Numbered from the stretch's first letter, positions 17,467 to 27,970 are shown. The stretch is 64,000 nucleotides of DNA from Mycolicibacterium fortuitum subsp. fortuitum (GCF_022179545.1 NZ_AP025518.1:3410001-3474000), one strand, 5' to 3'. A program made the numbers and translations. Notes: generated from the sequence alone by a model not told the origin.

Positions 17467-18693
17467 ATGACAACGTCGTCCACATTCGCGATCGTCGGCG
17501 GCGGCCTGGCCGGAGCCAAGGCTGCTGAAGCCCTGCGGGACAATGACTTTGACGGCCATGTCGTGCTATTCGCCGCCGAGGACCAGCTGCCGTACGAGCG
17601 TCCGCCGCTGTCCAAGGAGTACCTGGCGGGCAAGAAGAAACTCGACGATTTCACCGTGGATCCAGCGGCCTGGTACCGCGACCACAACGTCGACCTGCGG
17701 TTGGGAACCGAGGTCACGGCCGTCAACGCCGCAACACACACCCTGTCCCTACCCGACGGCACCACCGTCGGTTACGACAAGCTGCTACTGGCCACCGGGT
17801 CCGCTTCGCGCCGGCCACCGATCCCCGGATCGGATGCCGCAGGGGTGCACTACCTGCGCACCATCGACGACGCCGCCACGCTGAGCGCGGCGCTGAACCC
17901 AGGAGCCACACTGGCGATCGTGGGCGCCGGCTGGATCGGCATGGAGGTCGCCGCCGGTGCCCGCGGCCGCGACGTCAACGTCACCGTCGTCGAAGCCGCA
18001 CACCTGCCGCTGCAAGCGGCCCTCGGCGCCGAGGTCGGTGAGGTATTCGCGCAGTTACACCGCGAGCACGGGGTGGATCTGCGGCTGGACCAGTCGGTCG
18101 AGGAGATCACCACCGACAACGGCACCGCCACCGGGCTACGACTCACAGACGGCTCCACCGTCGCCGCCGACGCGGTGCTGATCGCCGTCGGCGCGGCGCC
18201 GAACATCGAGCTGGCCGAAAAGGCCGGTCTGGCCATCGGCGACGGCGGCGTGCTCGTCGACGCATCGCTGCGCAGCAGCGACCCCGACATCTACGCCGTC
18301 GGCGACATCGCCGCGGCACAACACCCGTTCTTCGGCGTTCGGATCCGCACCGAGCACTGGGCCAATGCGCTCAAGCAGCCCGCGGTGGCCGTCGCGGGCA
18401 TGCTGGGCAACAGTGCCGAATACGACGAGCTGCCCTATTTCTTCACCGATCAGTACGACCTCGGCATGGAATATGTCGGACACGCCCCCGAATATGAGCG
18501 AGTGGTGTTTCGCGGTGACGTTGCTGGACGCGAGTTCGTGGCGTTCTGGCTCGATGCCTCCAACCGCGTTCTGGCGGGCATGAACGTCAACGTGTGGGAT
18601 GTCCTTGACGACGTCAAAGCACTGATCCGCTCCGGCGCCCCGGTCGATCCCGACCGCATCGCCGACCCAGCGCAGCCGCTGTCGATCCGGTAG
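17467..18693 (+). CDS. FAD/NAD-dependent ferredoxin reductase-like protein (Rv1869c type)
   Basis: A 408-residue flavoprotein of the BphA4/rubredoxin-ferredoxin reductase group. An FAD-binding motif GGGLAGAKAAEALR is at about residues 11-24, the PYERPPLSKEYL block at about 42-53, the NADH-binding GAGWIGMEVA at about 156-165, and the second FAD motif DPDIYAVGDIA at about 275-285. A C-terminal reductase domain follows. Such enzymes pass electrons from NAD(P)H to a ferredoxin for P450s or dioxygenases. No ferredoxin gene is beside it, so the partner is unknown. It lies 11 bases after the DUF72 gene, as in M. tuberculosis. Confidence 0.9.
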   Translation: MTTSSTFAIVGGGLAGAKAAEALRDNDFDGHVVLFAAEDQLPYERPPLSKEYLAGKKKLDDFTVDPAAWYRDHNVDLRLGTEVTAVNAATHTLSLPDGTTVGYDKLLLATGSASRRPPIPGSDAAGVHYLRTIDDAATLSAALNPGATLAIVGAGWIGMEVAAGARGRDVNVTVVEAAHLPLQAALGAEVGEVFAQLHREHGVDLRLDQSVEEITTDNGTATGLRLTDGSTVAADAVLIAVGAAPNIELAEKAGLAIGDGGVLVDASLRSSDPDIYAVGDIAAAQHPFFGVRIRTEHWANALKQPAVAVAGMLGNSAEYDELPYFFTDQYDLGMEYVGHAPEYERVVFRGDVAGREFVAFWLDASNRVLAGMNVNVWDVLDDVKALIRSGAPVDPDRIADPAQPLSIR

Positions 18694-18809
18694 CTGCAGG
18701 CACCTCTGCCCGGGAGCGGGGGAAACCTGTGCGGCGCAACAAGTTTCTCGCGCGGTCAGGGGTACGCGCTAACGTGCATGGGACACGACGGCAGGGAGGT
18801 GAGTATCCG

Positions 18810-19454
18810 GTGAATGTCGCGCCCGACGAGTTGACCGGCACCGAGCAGGCGGTCCTGCTGGTTCTGATGGCCGAGTCGCGCCCGGTGCCCAACGCTGAGC
18901 TGGAGCGGCTCGGGCCCAAACTCGACAAACCGAAGCGCGACCGGCTCAACCGGTTGGGCCTGATCGAGTCCACCGGCACGCGGCCCCTAGTGCATGAGCT
19001 GACCGATGCGGGCTGGGCCCTGTGCCGCTCCCTGTTCGGCGCCGATGCGCCACCCCGGTCCACCGGACAGGGCAAGGCCCTCTACACGCTGCTGCGCGCG
19101 CTGCACCGCTACTTCGAACAGGCTGACCTCGTTCCCGCCGACGTGTTCCTGCCCGCCCAGGAGACCGGCCGGCCGTCCGCCCCGGCCGTCGAAGCCGGGC
19201 CCGAGATCCAATTGCGCACCGCCTACGCCGGGCTGGCGGCCCGCCCCGGAGGCTGGGTGAGCCTGCTGCGGCTGCGCCAGGCCGTGCCCGGCCTGACCCG
19301 ACCCACCGTCGACGCCGCGCTGATCAGCCTCTACCAACAACCCGGCGTCAGCCTGATCCCCGAGGAGAACCAGAAGGTGCTCACCCCCGCCGACCGCGAA
19401 GCCGCGGTGGAGATAGGCAACCAGGACAAACACCTGATCGCGATCGAGTCCTGA
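18810..19454 (+). CDS. Winged-helix domain protein coupled to double ATPase
   Basis: A 214-residue soluble protein. GGAGGTGA at 18795-18802 sets the GTG at 18810 as the start, although the frame is open back to 18729. Residues 8-70 look like a MarR/winged-helix fold (TEQAVLLVLMAESRPVPN, then a recognition-helix-like KPKRDRLNRLGLIES and the wing with THELTDAGWAL-like residues). A second winged-helix-like region is at about 130-195 (GGWVSLLRLRQAVPGLTRPT, VDAALISLYQQ). The stop shares a base with the ATG of the large ATPase gene, so the two proteins are made together. It probably helps the ATPase recognise DNA; this is inference. I do not recognise a named family. Confidence 0.75.
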   Translation: MNVAPDELTGTEQAVLLVLMAESRPVPNAELERLGPKLDKPKRDRLNRLGLIESTGTRPLVHELTDAGWALCRSLFGADAPPRSTGQGKALYTLLRALHRYFEQADLVPADVFLPAQETGRPSAPAVEAGPEIQLRTAYAGLAARPGGWVSLLRLRQAVPGLTRPTVDAALISLYQQPGVSLIPEENQKVLTPADREAAVEIGNQDKHLIAIES

Positions 19455-22400
19455 TGGAGTTACAGCACCGCGAGGCGCTCAGCGCGCTTCGCCTGACCTG
19501 GGCGCCCACCGCCGACGACCTGTGGCATTCACAAGGCGCACTGCACGTGCGCGGGATGCATGACCGGCCGATGGCCGACGTGATGGCCGCCTTTGGTGAT
19601 GCCGAACGGGAAGCGGACTCCAGCCCGCTGGGCGTGGTGGTGCGCGGCCCGGCGGGATCGGGCAAGACCCATCTGCTCGGTCAGGTCCGCGAACAGGTGC
19701 AGACCGGCGGCGGCTTCTTCTTCCTGGTCGAACTGCTCGACGCGGCCGGCTTCTGGCAATCCGCCCGGGCCGGGATCCTGGAGAGCCTGGGCCGGCCGGG
19801 CAGCGAACGAGAGACCCAGCTGAAAGACCTGCTGTGGGAGCTGTCCTCGGTGGCCCACATCTCGCGGGCCAACCGCCGTGCCGTGATCGGCGACGACGAC
19901 CTGACACCCGAAATCCTCAACGACTTCGTCAACGCCCTGCACAAGGTCCACCGCCACACCGTCAAACGCACGCACCACACGTTGCGCGCCCTGGTGCTGC
20001 TCGGCGCCGGTGACCTGGAACTGCAGGACATCGGCGAGGCCTTTTTGACCGGCAACGGTGAACGGGAGGCCTGGGGCCTGCCCGCACCGACGCTCACCGC
20101 ACAGGAATCGGTGCGCGACATCTCCCGGCTGATCGCCCTGGCCGGCCCTTCTGTACTGGCGCTCGACCAGATCGACACGCTGTTGGCCCAGTCCGTCGAT
20201 CGCACCGACACCGCAGGCGCTGCGGGCAACCGCGATCTCGAGCAGGTCGCGCACGGACTGATGTCGATCCGCCAGACCATGCGCCGCACCGTCGGTGTGG
20301 TGGCCTGCCTGCCCGCAGCGTGGGAAGCCATCCAAGACCGCGCCACCGCGACCGTGCAGGACAGGTTCCGTACCACTGCCCTGCTGCAGGGTCTGCCCAC
20401 TCCCGACGTCGGCCGCGCCATCCTGGAACGACGGTTCACCGCCAGCTACTCGTCCATCGGGTTCACCGCGCCGTACCCGAGTTGGCCCATCCTGCCCGCG
20501 GCGTTCGAGGAAGCCACCCAGTACACACCCCGTCAGCTGCTCAAGCGGGTCGACACCCACGTCCGCCGCTGCCTGGATCACGACGTCGTCGAAGAGCTCG
20601 CGAGCCTCACCGCCGAGGCGCCCGAGACCCACGAAAACTCCGTGGGAGGAGCAGCACCGGGAGACACCGGCGAACTGGACCGGCGCTTCGCCGACTACCG
20701 GCGTCGCGCGGTCACCGTCGCAGCGCTCGACCCCGACGGCGAGGACACCACCATGCCCGGCCTGTTGTCGGCCGCGCTGGATGCCTGGATCACCGAGCTG
20801 GGCGAGGCCGGTCAGGCGTTCCGCCCCGATCCGCTGCCGGGCCAGCGGGTGGTTCTGCACGGGCGACTGCGTCAGACACTCGATGCCACGACGGACGACG
20901 AGCGGCATTGGGCGTTTCGCGCAATCTCGTCCGGCAATGCCGTCGCAGTCCAGAACCGGATCCGGAAAGCCTGGGAGGCAACGGGTTTCAACCCTGACCG
21001 GCGCCGGCTGTTCCTGCTGCGCAATACCGCATGGCCCAAGGGCGCCAAGACCGCGGTGATCATCGCCGAATTCGAAGCCGCCGGAGGCCGGGTGCTGCCG
21101 ATGAGCGAGGACGACGTGCGCACCATGACTGCGCTGCGCGACCTCATCGACGACAACCACCCCGACCTGCCCGAGTGGCTGCGCCGCCGCCGCCCGGCCC
21201 ACGGCATCGGCTGGCTGCGCGCCGCGCTCGGGGACGTCGCCGGCGATCCGCCGCCCCCGGCCCAGATCGATGTGGACGCCGAACTCGCGACCGGACCGAT
21301 CCGGACCCAGCCACCAGCACCGGTCATCGAGCACTCGCCCACCGCGGTCACCCTTGGCCTGGAAAGCCCCGGGGGGCGCCCCGTATCGGTCGAACTGGCG
21401 GCGTTGCGCAAGCACACGGCCATCTTCGCCGGCTCCGGCTCGGGCAAGACGGTGCTGATCCGGCGCCTGGTCGAGGAGTGCGCGCTGCGAGGCGTGTCGT
21501 CGATCGTGCTGGACCCCAACAACGACCTCTCGCGGCTCGGTGCGCGTTGGCCCGAGAATCCGCCGGGATGGAGCCCGGCCGACGACGAGCGCGCCGACGC
21601 ATACTTCGACAACGCGGAGGTGGTGATCTGGACCCCGCGGCGGTCGACCGGGCGCCCACTGTCGTTCCAGCCGCTACCGGATTTCGCCAGTGTCATCGAC
21701 GATCACGACGAGTTCTCCGACGCCGTGGAATCCGCCGTCGCCGCACTCGAACCCCGCGCCCTGATCGCCGGGAACACCGCCAAGGCCGAGCGTTCCCGCG
21801 CAGTGCTGCGCGAGGCGCTGCGGTTCTACGGCGCGAGGCCGTCGGTCAGCCTCGACGGCTTCATCGACCTGCTCGCCGATCTGCCCACCGAGGTCAGTGC
21901 GTTGAACGGGGCGAACAAACTGGCCGCCGAACTGGCCCAGAACCTGCGCGCCGCGACGGTCAACGATCCGTTGTTCGGCGGCGCCGGCGCTGCGGCCGAT
22001 CCGGGGGTGCTGCTGACACCGTCGCCCGGTTACCGCGCGCGGGTGTCGGTGATCAGCATGGTCGGCCTGACCAGCGACCAGCAGCGCGAAGGATTCGTCA
22101 ACCAGCTCCAGATGGCACTGTTCGCCTGGATCAAGCGCAATCCCGCAGGCGACCGGCCCCTGGGCGGACTGCTGGTGATGGACGAAGCGCAGAATTTCGC
22201 ACCGTCGAGTCACACCACCGCGTGCACACACAGCACCCTGGCGCTGTCCTCACAGGCCCGCAAGTACGGCCTGGGGTTGGTGTTCGCCACCCAATCCCCC
22301 CGCGGCCTGCACAACCACATCCCGGGCAATGCCACCACGCAGTTCTACGGTCTGCTGAACTCGCCCGCCCAGATCGCCGTGGCCCGGGAGATGGCCCGGG

Positions 22401-22579
22401 TGAAGGGCGGCCATGTGCCCGACATCAGCAAGCTGCGATCAGGCCAGTTCTATGCGGCCTTGGAAGGCAACGCCTTTCACAAGATCCAGACGCCATGGTG
22501 CCTGTCGTACCACCCGCCCAGCCCTCCGACGACCGACGAGGTGCTGGCCCTGGCACAACGAGAGTTGGCGGCGCGCTAG
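19454..22579 (+). CDS. Large protein with AAA ATPase and HerA/FtsK-like ATPase domains
   Basis: A 1041-residue soluble protein with two P-loop domains. The first has Walker A GPAGSGKT (K71) and Walker B VLALDQID (D238), in an Orc/STAND-like AAA setting. The second, at about 640-1030, has GSGSGKT (K665), the strand LDPNNDLSRLG, Walker B LLVMDEAQNF (D910, E911) and the FATQSP motif, all typical of HerA/VirB4-type pumping ATPases. Between them is a helical region (about 380-620) with FRAISSGNAVAVQNRIR and a DDDVRT-like patch I cannot assign. HerA-type ATPases translocate DNA or drive nuclease complexes, and in several anti-phage systems they partner with an effector; no nuclease gene is adjacent here. 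The pair lies between the Rv1869c-like and Rv1867-like genes. Confidence 0.85.
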   Translation: MELQHREALSALRLTWAPTADDLWHSQGALHVRGMHDRPMADVMAAFGDAEREADSSPLGVVVRGPAGSGKTHLLGQVREQVQTGGGFFFLVELLDAAGFWQSARAGILESLGRPGSERETQLKDLLWELSSVAHISRANRRAVIGDDDLTPEILNDFVNALHKVHRHTVKRTHHTLRALVLLGAGDLELQDIGEAFLTGNGEREAWGLPAPTLTAQESVRDISRLIALAGPSVLALDQIDTLLAQSVDRTDTAGAAGNRDLEQVAHGLMSIRQTMRRTVGVVACLPAAWEAIQDRATATVQDRFRTTALLQGLPTPDVGRAILERRFTASYSSIGFTAPYPSWPILPAAFEEATQYTPRQLLKRVDTHVRRCLDHDVVEELASLTAEAPETHENSVGGAAPGDTGELDRRFADYRRRAVTVAALDPDGEDTTMPGLLSAALDAWITELGEAGQAFRPDPLPGQRVVLHGRLRQTLDATTDDERHWAFRAISSGNAVAVQNRIRKAWEATGFNPDRRRLFLLRNTAWPKGAKTAVIIAEFEAAGGRVLPMSEDDVRTMTALRDLIDDNHPDLPEWLRRRRPAHGIGWLRAALGDVAGDPPPPAQIDVDAELATGPIRTQPPAPVIEHSPTAVTLGLESPGGRPVSVELAALRKHTAIFAGSGSGKTVLIRRLVEECALRGVSSIVLDPNNDLSRLGARWPENPPGWSPADDERADAYFDNAEVVIWTPRRSTGRPLSFQPLPDFASVIDDHDEFSDAVESAVAALEPRALIAGNTAKAERSRAVLREALRFYGARPSVSLDGFIDLLADLPTEVSALNGANKLAAELAQNLRAATVNDPLFGGAGAAADPGVLLTPSPGYRARVSVISMVGLTSDQQREGFVNQLQMALFAWIKRNPAGDRPLGGLLVMDEAQNFAPSSHTTACTHSTLALSSQARKYGLGLVFATQSPRGLHNHIPGNATTQFYGLLNSPAQIAVAREMARVKGGHVPDISKLRSGQFYAALEGNAFHKIQTPWCLSYHPPSPPTTDEVLALAQRELAAR

Positions 22580-24063
22580 AGGAGGGTCGCGCTGCCGTCG
22601 GCGTGAACCCGCACCTTAGCCCCGGCAATGTCCTCGGCCATGGTCGCTGCCGCCTGAGACTCGTCGACGATCCGGGCCAGCGTACGACCGTCCTCCGGGG
22701 TCCGCACCGCCAGGAAGGCCCGCTCCGCCGTGCCGTCGCGACCAACCGGCGTGGTCCAGGATTCCACCGTGCCCGTGCCGGTGAAGTCCACCTGCAGTTG
22801 GCGGGTGGGCTCGGCATCGACCTCGGATTGCACATCCTGCCAACGAAATTCGTGAGACGGTGGCTCGGTGCCGTACACCCCGAAACTGTGCTTGGTCAGG
22901 TAACCGCCATTGGCGGTGATGAGCCCACGGGTCCCGGGATTGGCCACGAGTTGCTCGGCCATGGTGGCAATCGAATGGGATACGTAGTTGTTCCACGGAC
23001 CACCGGCGAACGTGAGCCCACCGGTGACGGTCAGCGGCCGCGACGGATCGGCCAGGGGCAGACCGATTTCGGCCGCCGCCACCTGCACCGCCGACGGGAA
23101 GCATGAGTACACGTCGACGAAATCGACCTCGTCGGCACCCACACCCGCCAACTCCAGGACGCGGCGCCCTGCGATCCGGATCGCCGGGGACCGATAGAGC
23201 TCGTCCCGCTCGCCGATCGCGTAGGTATCGTGCGAATCCGTCCCCGCATACGGGAAAACCCAACGGTCCGAGGGAATCTGAAGGTAGGTGGCCTTCTCGA
23301 CGGTTGTCAGGATCAGCACCGCACCTTGGTTCACCATGTTGTTCGAGTTCATCAGCTTGGTGTAGGGCCAGCTGATCATCCGGTTGTCCGGGCCCGGCTG
23401 CCAGATCTTCTCGGCGGACACCGCCTCACGGCTCCAGGCGTGCGGGTTGCCCGCCGCGACAGCACTGAACTGTGACCACAACTCACCGATGCGCCTGCGG
23501 TGCTCATCGCTGCTCTCGCCGGCGGCGACACGCAGCGCCTGCTCGAACATCGGATACACATAAGCGGGACGGTCCAGATTGATGCGCAGCTCGGCCTCAC
23601 CGGCCATCGGCACACCGTCATGCGCGCCCGGCGCCTCCGGCACCGAGTCGTCCTGACGGGTCCAGTCCGGCTTGGCCCCGGCCGAGCGCAGCCGGCTTCG
23701 TGTACGCCAGGTCTCGGCGCCGGCGATCAGCACCACCTCGGCCCGTCCGCCCTGCAGATCCAGACAGGCCTCGTTGACCAACGACTGCGGAACGTTGCCA
23801 CCCACGCCCGTGTACCGCGTCGCCGCCTTGCCTGCCCCGATACGTTGCGCCAACAACAACCCCGGATCCCGGTAGTGCCAGGACAGCAGGTTCACGATCC
23901 GTACCGAGTCGACGACCTCCAGCACCCGCGGATCGGCAGCCTCCCGAGCGGCCTCGACCATGAGATCGACGGGCTCGACGTCCGGATTCTCCTCCCGCTG
24001 ATTGACCTGGCCGTAACCGATCAGTACCGGGGTTCGTGGATCGAGTGTCCTGGGCACGGTCAT
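22576..24063 (-). CDS. Thiolase-like acetyl-CoA acetyltransferase family protein (Rv1867 type)
   Basis: A 495-residue protein of the thiolase/SCP-x group. Seen are RTPVLIGYGQVNQ at the start, the NEACLDLQGGRAEVVLIAGAE block that carries the nucleophile region, and VDFVDVYSCFPSAVQ. The C-terminal region has an added OB-like tail absent from classical thiolases. The ATG at 24063 gives the length of Rv1867; the frame is open further up to 24138. Family members join or cleave acyl-CoAs in lipid or sterol breakdown, but the usual C-terminal catalytic Cys-Gly is not evident, so activity is uncertain. Its last 4 bases overlap the end of the converging ATPase gene. Confidence 0.85.
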   Translation of the reverse strand: MTVPRTLDPRTPVLIGYGQVNQREENPDVEPVDLMVEAAREAADPRVLEVVDSVRIVNLLSWHYRDPGLLLAQRIGAGKAATRYTGVGGNVPQSLVNEACLDLQGGRAEVVLIAGAETWRTRSRLRSAGAKPDWTRQDDSVPEAPGAHDGVPMAGEAELRINLDRPAYVYPMFEQALRVAAGESSDEHRRRIGELWSQFSAVAAGNPHAWSREAVSAEKIWQPGPDNRMISWPYTKLMNSNNMVNQGAVLILTTVEKATYLQIPSDRWVFPYAGTDSHDTYAIGERDELYRSPAIRIAGRRVLELAGVGADEVDFVDVYSCFPSAVQVAAAEIGLPLADPSRPLTVTGGLTFAGGPWNNYVSHSIATMAEQLVANPGTRGLITANGGYLTKHSFGVYGTEPPSHEFRWQDVQSEVDAEPTRQLQVDFTGTGTVESWTTPVGRDGTAERAFLAVRTPEDGRTLARIVDESQAAATMAEDIAGAKVRVHADGSATLL

Positions 24064-24164
24064 GACCACGAACCTAGACGAGCGCACCGAACGTTGGTTG
24101 ACCGGTACGAATTCGGGTAACCGGATCCCCGGCAACATTCACCTACACCCGCCACCATGGAGAT

Positions 24165-26534
24165 ATGAGCGACGCGACTGGATCACCGGCCCTGACCGAT
24201 ACCGAACTCGAACAGCTCAACGCCTACTGGCGGGCGGCCAACTACCTGTCCGTCGGGCAGATCTACCTGCTGGACAATCCGCTGCTCGACGAGCCGCTGG
24301 CTGCCGAACACGTCAAACCGCGCCTGTTGGGCCACTGGGGCACCACCCCCGGCCTCAACCTGCTCTACGCCCACCTCAACCGGATCATCCGCGAGCGCGA
24401 CGCGAACGTCATCTACGTCACCGGCCCGGGCCACGGCGGCCCCGGGCTGGTGGCCAACGCCTATCTGGAAGGCACCTACAGCGAGGTGTACACCGGTATC
24501 GGGCAGGACACCGACGGTCTGCGGAAACTCTTCCGTCAGTTCTCGTTTCCCGGCGGAATACCCAGCCACGTGGCTGCGGAGACACCCGGCTCGATCCACG
24601 AGGGAGGCGAGCTGGGATACGCGCTGGTGCACGCCTATGGCGCGGCGTTCGACAATCCGGATCTCGTGGTGGCCTGCGTCGTCGGCGACGGCGAGGCCGA
24701 AACCGGCCCGCTGGCCGCCAGCTGGCATTCGAACAAGTTCCTCAACCCCGTCGTCGACGGCGCGGTGTTGCCGATCCTGCACCTCAACGGCTACAAGATC
24801 GCCAATCCCACAGTGCTGTCCCGGATTCCGCAAGAAGAACTCGAATCACTGTTCTACGGCTACGGTTATCGGCCCATCACCGTGGCCGGCGACGATCCCG
24901 ACATCGTGCATCAGCAGCTGGCGGCAGCCATGGACGAGGCCTTCGACCAGATCGCGGCGATCCAGCGCGCGGCCCGCCTCGACGGCGAACCGGGCCGGCC
25001 ACTGTGGCCGATGATCATCCTGCGCACCCCGAAGGGCTGGACCGGCCCCCACGAGGTGGACGGCAAACTGGTCGAGGGCACCTGGCGCTCGCACCAGGTG
25101 CCGCTGTCAGAGACGCGAACCAACCCGTCGCACATGGCACAGCTCGAGACATGGCTACGTAGCTATCGACCCGAGGAACTGTTCGACGACACCGGCGCCC
25201 TGCGACCGGAACTGCGGGCCCTGGCACCGTCTGGCACCCGCCGGATGAGCGCCAACCCCCACGCCAACGGCGGTCTGCTGCTGCGGGACCTCGCCCTGCC
25301 GGATTTCACCGACTACGCGGTCGCCGTCGACAAGCCCGCCACCGCCACCGCCGAAGCCACCCGGGTACTCGGCACCTTCCTGCGTGACGTCATCGCGGCC
25401 AACCCGGACCGCTTCCGGCTGATGGGTCCCGACGAGACCGCCTCCAACCGCCTGGCCGCGGTGTTCGAGAAGACGGACAAGGCATGGCAGGCCGAGACGC
25501 TGCCCGTCGACGAGAACCTGGCGCCCGACGGCCGGGTGATGGAAGTGCTGTCCGAGCACCTGTGCCAGGGCTGGCTGGAGGGCTATCTGCTGACCGGACG
25601 GCACGGGCTGTTCAACTGCTACGAGGCCTTCGTCCACATCGTCGACTCGATGCTCAACCAGCACGCCAAATGGTTGTCGAGCAGTTCCCACCTGACCTGG
25701 CGCCGGCCCATCGCGTCGCTGAACTATCTGCTGACCTCGCACGTGTGGCGCCAGGACCACAACGGCGCTTCGCATCAGGACCCCGGCTTCATCGACCACG
25801 TCGCCAACAAGCGTCCCGAGGTGGTGCGCGTCTACCTGCCGCCCGATGCCAACACACTGCTGTCGGTCGCCGACCACTGCCTGCGCAGCCGTCAGTACGT
25901 CAACGTCATCGTGGCCGGCAAGCAACCGGCCCTGACCTACCTCACCATGGACGAAGCCGTCGCACACTGCACCCGAGGGCTGGGGATCTGGGAATGGGCG
26001 AGCAACACCACCGGGGAACCCGATGTGGTGCTGGCCTGCGCCGGTGACATCCCGACACTGGAGACGCTGGCCGCCGCCGACATCCTGCGCCGCCGCCTGC
26101 CCGAGGTGAAAGTGCGGGTGGTCAACGTCGTCGACATCATGCGGCTGCAACCCGAGTCCGAGCACCCGCACGGTATGTCCGACCGCGAGTTCGACTCGAT
26201 CTTCACCACCGACAAGCCGATCATCTTCGCCTATCACGGCTATCCCTGGTTGATCCACCGACTGGCCTACCGGCATACCAATCACGACCAACTGCACGTC
26301 CGCGGGTTCAAGGAGCGCGGTACCACGACGACGCCGTTCGACATGGTGATGCTCAACGACCTCGACCGGTTCCACCTGGTGATGGACGTGATCGACCGGG
26401 TCGACGGCCTGGCGGTGAAGGCGGCCGGGCTGCGGCAAGAGATGGTCGACGCCCGGCTGGCCGCCCGCAGCTACACGCGGGAACACGGCGAAGACGACCC
26501 GGCGATCTCAGAATGGACTTGGAATGCGATGTGA
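24165..26534 (+). CDS. xfp: Xylulose-5-phosphate/fructose-6-phosphate phosphoketolase
   Basis: A 789-residue thiamine-diphosphate enzyme that cleaves xylulose-5-phosphate or fructose-6-phosphate with phosphate to acetyl-phosphate and a shorter sugar phosphate. Hallmarks are [15 protein letters not shown] near the start, [19 protein letters not shown], and the thiamine-binding [19 protein letters not shown] at about 180-198. Also present are [24 protein letters not shown] and the C-terminal [12 protein letters not shown]. Length equals the usual ~790. It would connect the pentose phosphate route to acetate formation, bypassing part of glycolysis. It diverges from the thiolase-like gene, with 101 bases between. 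Confidence 0.96.
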   Translation: MSDATGSPALTDTELEQLNAYWRAANYLSVGQIYLLDNPLLDEPLAAEHVKPRLLGHWGTTPGLNLLYAHLNRIIRERDANVIYVTGPGHGGPGLVANAYLEGTYSEVYTGIGQDTDGLRKLFRQFSFPGGIPSHVAAETPGSIHEGGELGYALVHAYGAAFDNPDLVVACVVGDGEAETGPLAASWHSNKFLNPVVDGAVLPILHLNGYKIANPTVLSRIPQEELESLFYGYGYRPITVAGDDPDIVHQQLAAAMDEAFDQIAAIQRAARLDGEPGRPLWPMIILRTPKGWTGPHEVDGKLVEGTWRSHQVPLSETRTNPSHMAQLETWLRSYRPEELFDDTGALRPELRALAPSGTRRMSANPHANGGLLLRDLALPDFTDYAVAVDKPATATAEATRVLGTFLRDVIAANPDRFRLMGPDETASNRLAAVFEKTDKAWQAETLPVDENLAPDGRVMEVLSEHLCQGWLEGYLLTGRHGLFNCYEAFVHIVDSMLNQHAKWLSSSSHLTWRRPIASLNYLLTSHVWRQDHNGASHQDPGFIDHVANKRPEVVRVYLPPDANTLLSVADHCLRSRQYVNVIVAGKQPALTYLTMDEAVAHCTRGLGIWEWASNTTGEPDVVLACAGDIPTLETLAAADILRRRLPEVKVRVVNVVDIMRLQPESEHPHGMSDREFDSIFTTDKPIIFAYHGYPWLIHRLAYRHTNHDQLHVRGFKERGTTTTPFDMVMLNDLDRFHLVMDVIDRVDGLAVKAAGLRQEMVDARLAARSYTREHGEDDPAISEWTWNAM

Positions 26535-26572
26535 CCTGGGTAATTGCGCCGCGCCGGTACGATTGGCGAGTT

Positions 26573-27337
26573 ATGTCTGATCAGAGCGCCGTGGCCGCGC
26601 ATCCCCATCCCCTGGTGGCCCAGCTCTCGGCATTGCATCACTTCCGGATCTACGCCGACATCGGCATCGTCGTCGTCATCCTCACGCTGACCAATCTGAT
26701 CGCCCACTTCACCACTCCGTGGGCCAGCATCGCCACCGTCCCGGCCGCTGCCATCGGCCTGCTGATCCTGGTGCGCGCCCGCGGCCTGGGCTGGGCCGAA
26801 CTCGGCCTGGGACGCGAACACTGGCGCGCCGGGGTCGGATATGCGCTGGCGGCCGTCGCGCTGGTGGTCTCGGTGATCGCGATCGGCACCATGCTGCCGT
26901 GGACACGTCCGATGTTCATGAACGACAACTACGCCACCATCTCGGGTGCACTGCTGGCGTCCATGGTCATCATCCCGCTACAGACCGTGATCCCCGAGGA
27001 ACTGGCATTCCGCGGAGTCCTACACGGAGCCCTCAATCGGGCCTGGGGCTTCCGCGGCGTTGCCGCCGGCGGCTCACTGCTGTTCGGCCTGTGGCACATC
27101 GCCAGCTCCCTCGGCCTGACGAGCGAGAACGTCGGCTTCACGCGGCTGTTCGGCGGCGGCATCTTCGGCATGGTCGCCGGCGTGGTGCTGGCCGTGGTGG
27201 CCACGGGCATCGCCGGCTTCATCTTCACCTGGCTGCGCAAGCGCAGCGGCAGCCTGATCGCCCCGATCGCGCTGCACTGGTCGCTCAACGGCGTGGGCGC
27301 ACTGGCCGCCGCCCTGGTCTGGCACCTGTCGACCTAG
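26573..27337 (+). CDS. CPBP family intramembrane glutamic protease (CAAX-type, Rv1863c type)
   Basis: A 254-residue membrane protein with about seven hydrophobic helices. The CPBP motifs are present: PEELAFRGVLHG (EExxxR) at about residues 141-152, FGLWHIASS (second motif His) at about 170-178 and the HWSLNG-type third motif near the C-terminus. Members cut or process membrane-bound substrates in the bilayer; bacterial targets are largely unknown. The ATG at 26573 is taken; the frame opens earlier within the xfp gene. Position agrees with Rv1863c beside adhA. Confidence 0.88.
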   Translation: MSDQSAVAAHPHPLVAQLSALHHFRIYADIGIVVVILTLTNLIAHFTTPWASIATVPAAAIGLLILVRARGLGWAELGLGREHWRAGVGYALAAVALVVSVIAIGTMLPWTRPMFMNDNYATISGALLASMVIIPLQTVIPEELAFRGVLHGALNRAWGFRGVAAGGSLLFGLWHIASSLGLTSENVGFTRLFGGGIFGMVAGVVLAVVATGIAGFIFTWLRKRSGSLIAPIALHWSLNGVGALAAALVWHLST

Positions 27338-27353
27338 CCTCCGGCGCACAAGC

Positions 27354-27935
27354 TCAACTCGCGCCTCCGGCGCGGCGCCGCGCTCGGAACTCCCGATTCT
27401 TCAACATGTTCCCGCAGCTGGCCATGTCACACCACGTACCGCCGCGGTTGCGGGACCGGTCATAGAACGCCCACGCGCAGGCGTCGTTCGCGCATGCCTT
27501 CAGCCGGGCCCAGGTGCCGTCGCGCTGCGCGTCGCGCATCACCAGCAACAGCTCCAGCAGTCGCTCCCCCATGCCCTCACCGGCCGCCGACAGCCGCACC
27601 TCTCCGTCAGGACCCAGGTCTACTCTCGCTGCCGACGCACCGGTGAGTGCCCTCAACACCGCAAGATCATCCGCGTCGGGGGGCGGTCCGCCCGAGTTGT
27701 GAATCAACAGCGCGCGTAACGCCTCACGCACCTTGCGCACCTGGTCGAGCTCGGCATCGGTCGGCCTGACACCTTCGGAGAGCAGGCCGTTGGCCTGCAG
27801 CCACGGCGCCGCATCGTCGGGATGGGCAAGCCGATCCGGTCCGGCGGGCAACTCGACGGTGTTGACCAGGGCCTGCACGCGGGCCAGCGGCCCGGGCGCA
27901 GGTTTGCTCTCGGTATCGCCGGCCCATGTCGTCAT
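27354..27935 (-). CDS. CGNR zinc finger (ABATE/DUF1470) protein
   Basis: A 193-residue protein with an N-terminal ABATE stress-associated region (about 10-130) and a C-terminal CGNR zinc finger at about 145-185. The zinc ligands are seen as CANDACAWAFYD, WCDMASCGN and the following basic NREFRARRR. The motif residue that names the family is Met instead of Arg (CGNM). These proteins are thought to be DNA-binding stress regulators in actinobacteria. The stop is 16 bases from that of the converging protease gene. Confidence 0.87.
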   Translation of the reverse strand: MTTWAGDTESKPAPGPLARVQALVNTVELPAGPDRLAHPDDAAPWLQANGLLSEGVRPTDAELDQVRKVREALRALLIHNSGGPPPDADDLAVLRALTGASAARVDLGPDGEVRLSAAGEGMGERLLELLLVMRDAQRDGTWARLKACANDACAWAFYDRSRNRGGTWCDMASCGNMLKNREFRARRRAGGAS

Positions 27936-27970
27936 GACACCGAGCCTACCGCCGTGACCGTTAAAATGGT

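Noticed and set aside
19529..21415. 628-codon minus-strand frame opposite the double ATPase gene
   Set aside because: Shadow of the P-loop gene; the ATPase motifs on the plus strand are unambiguous.
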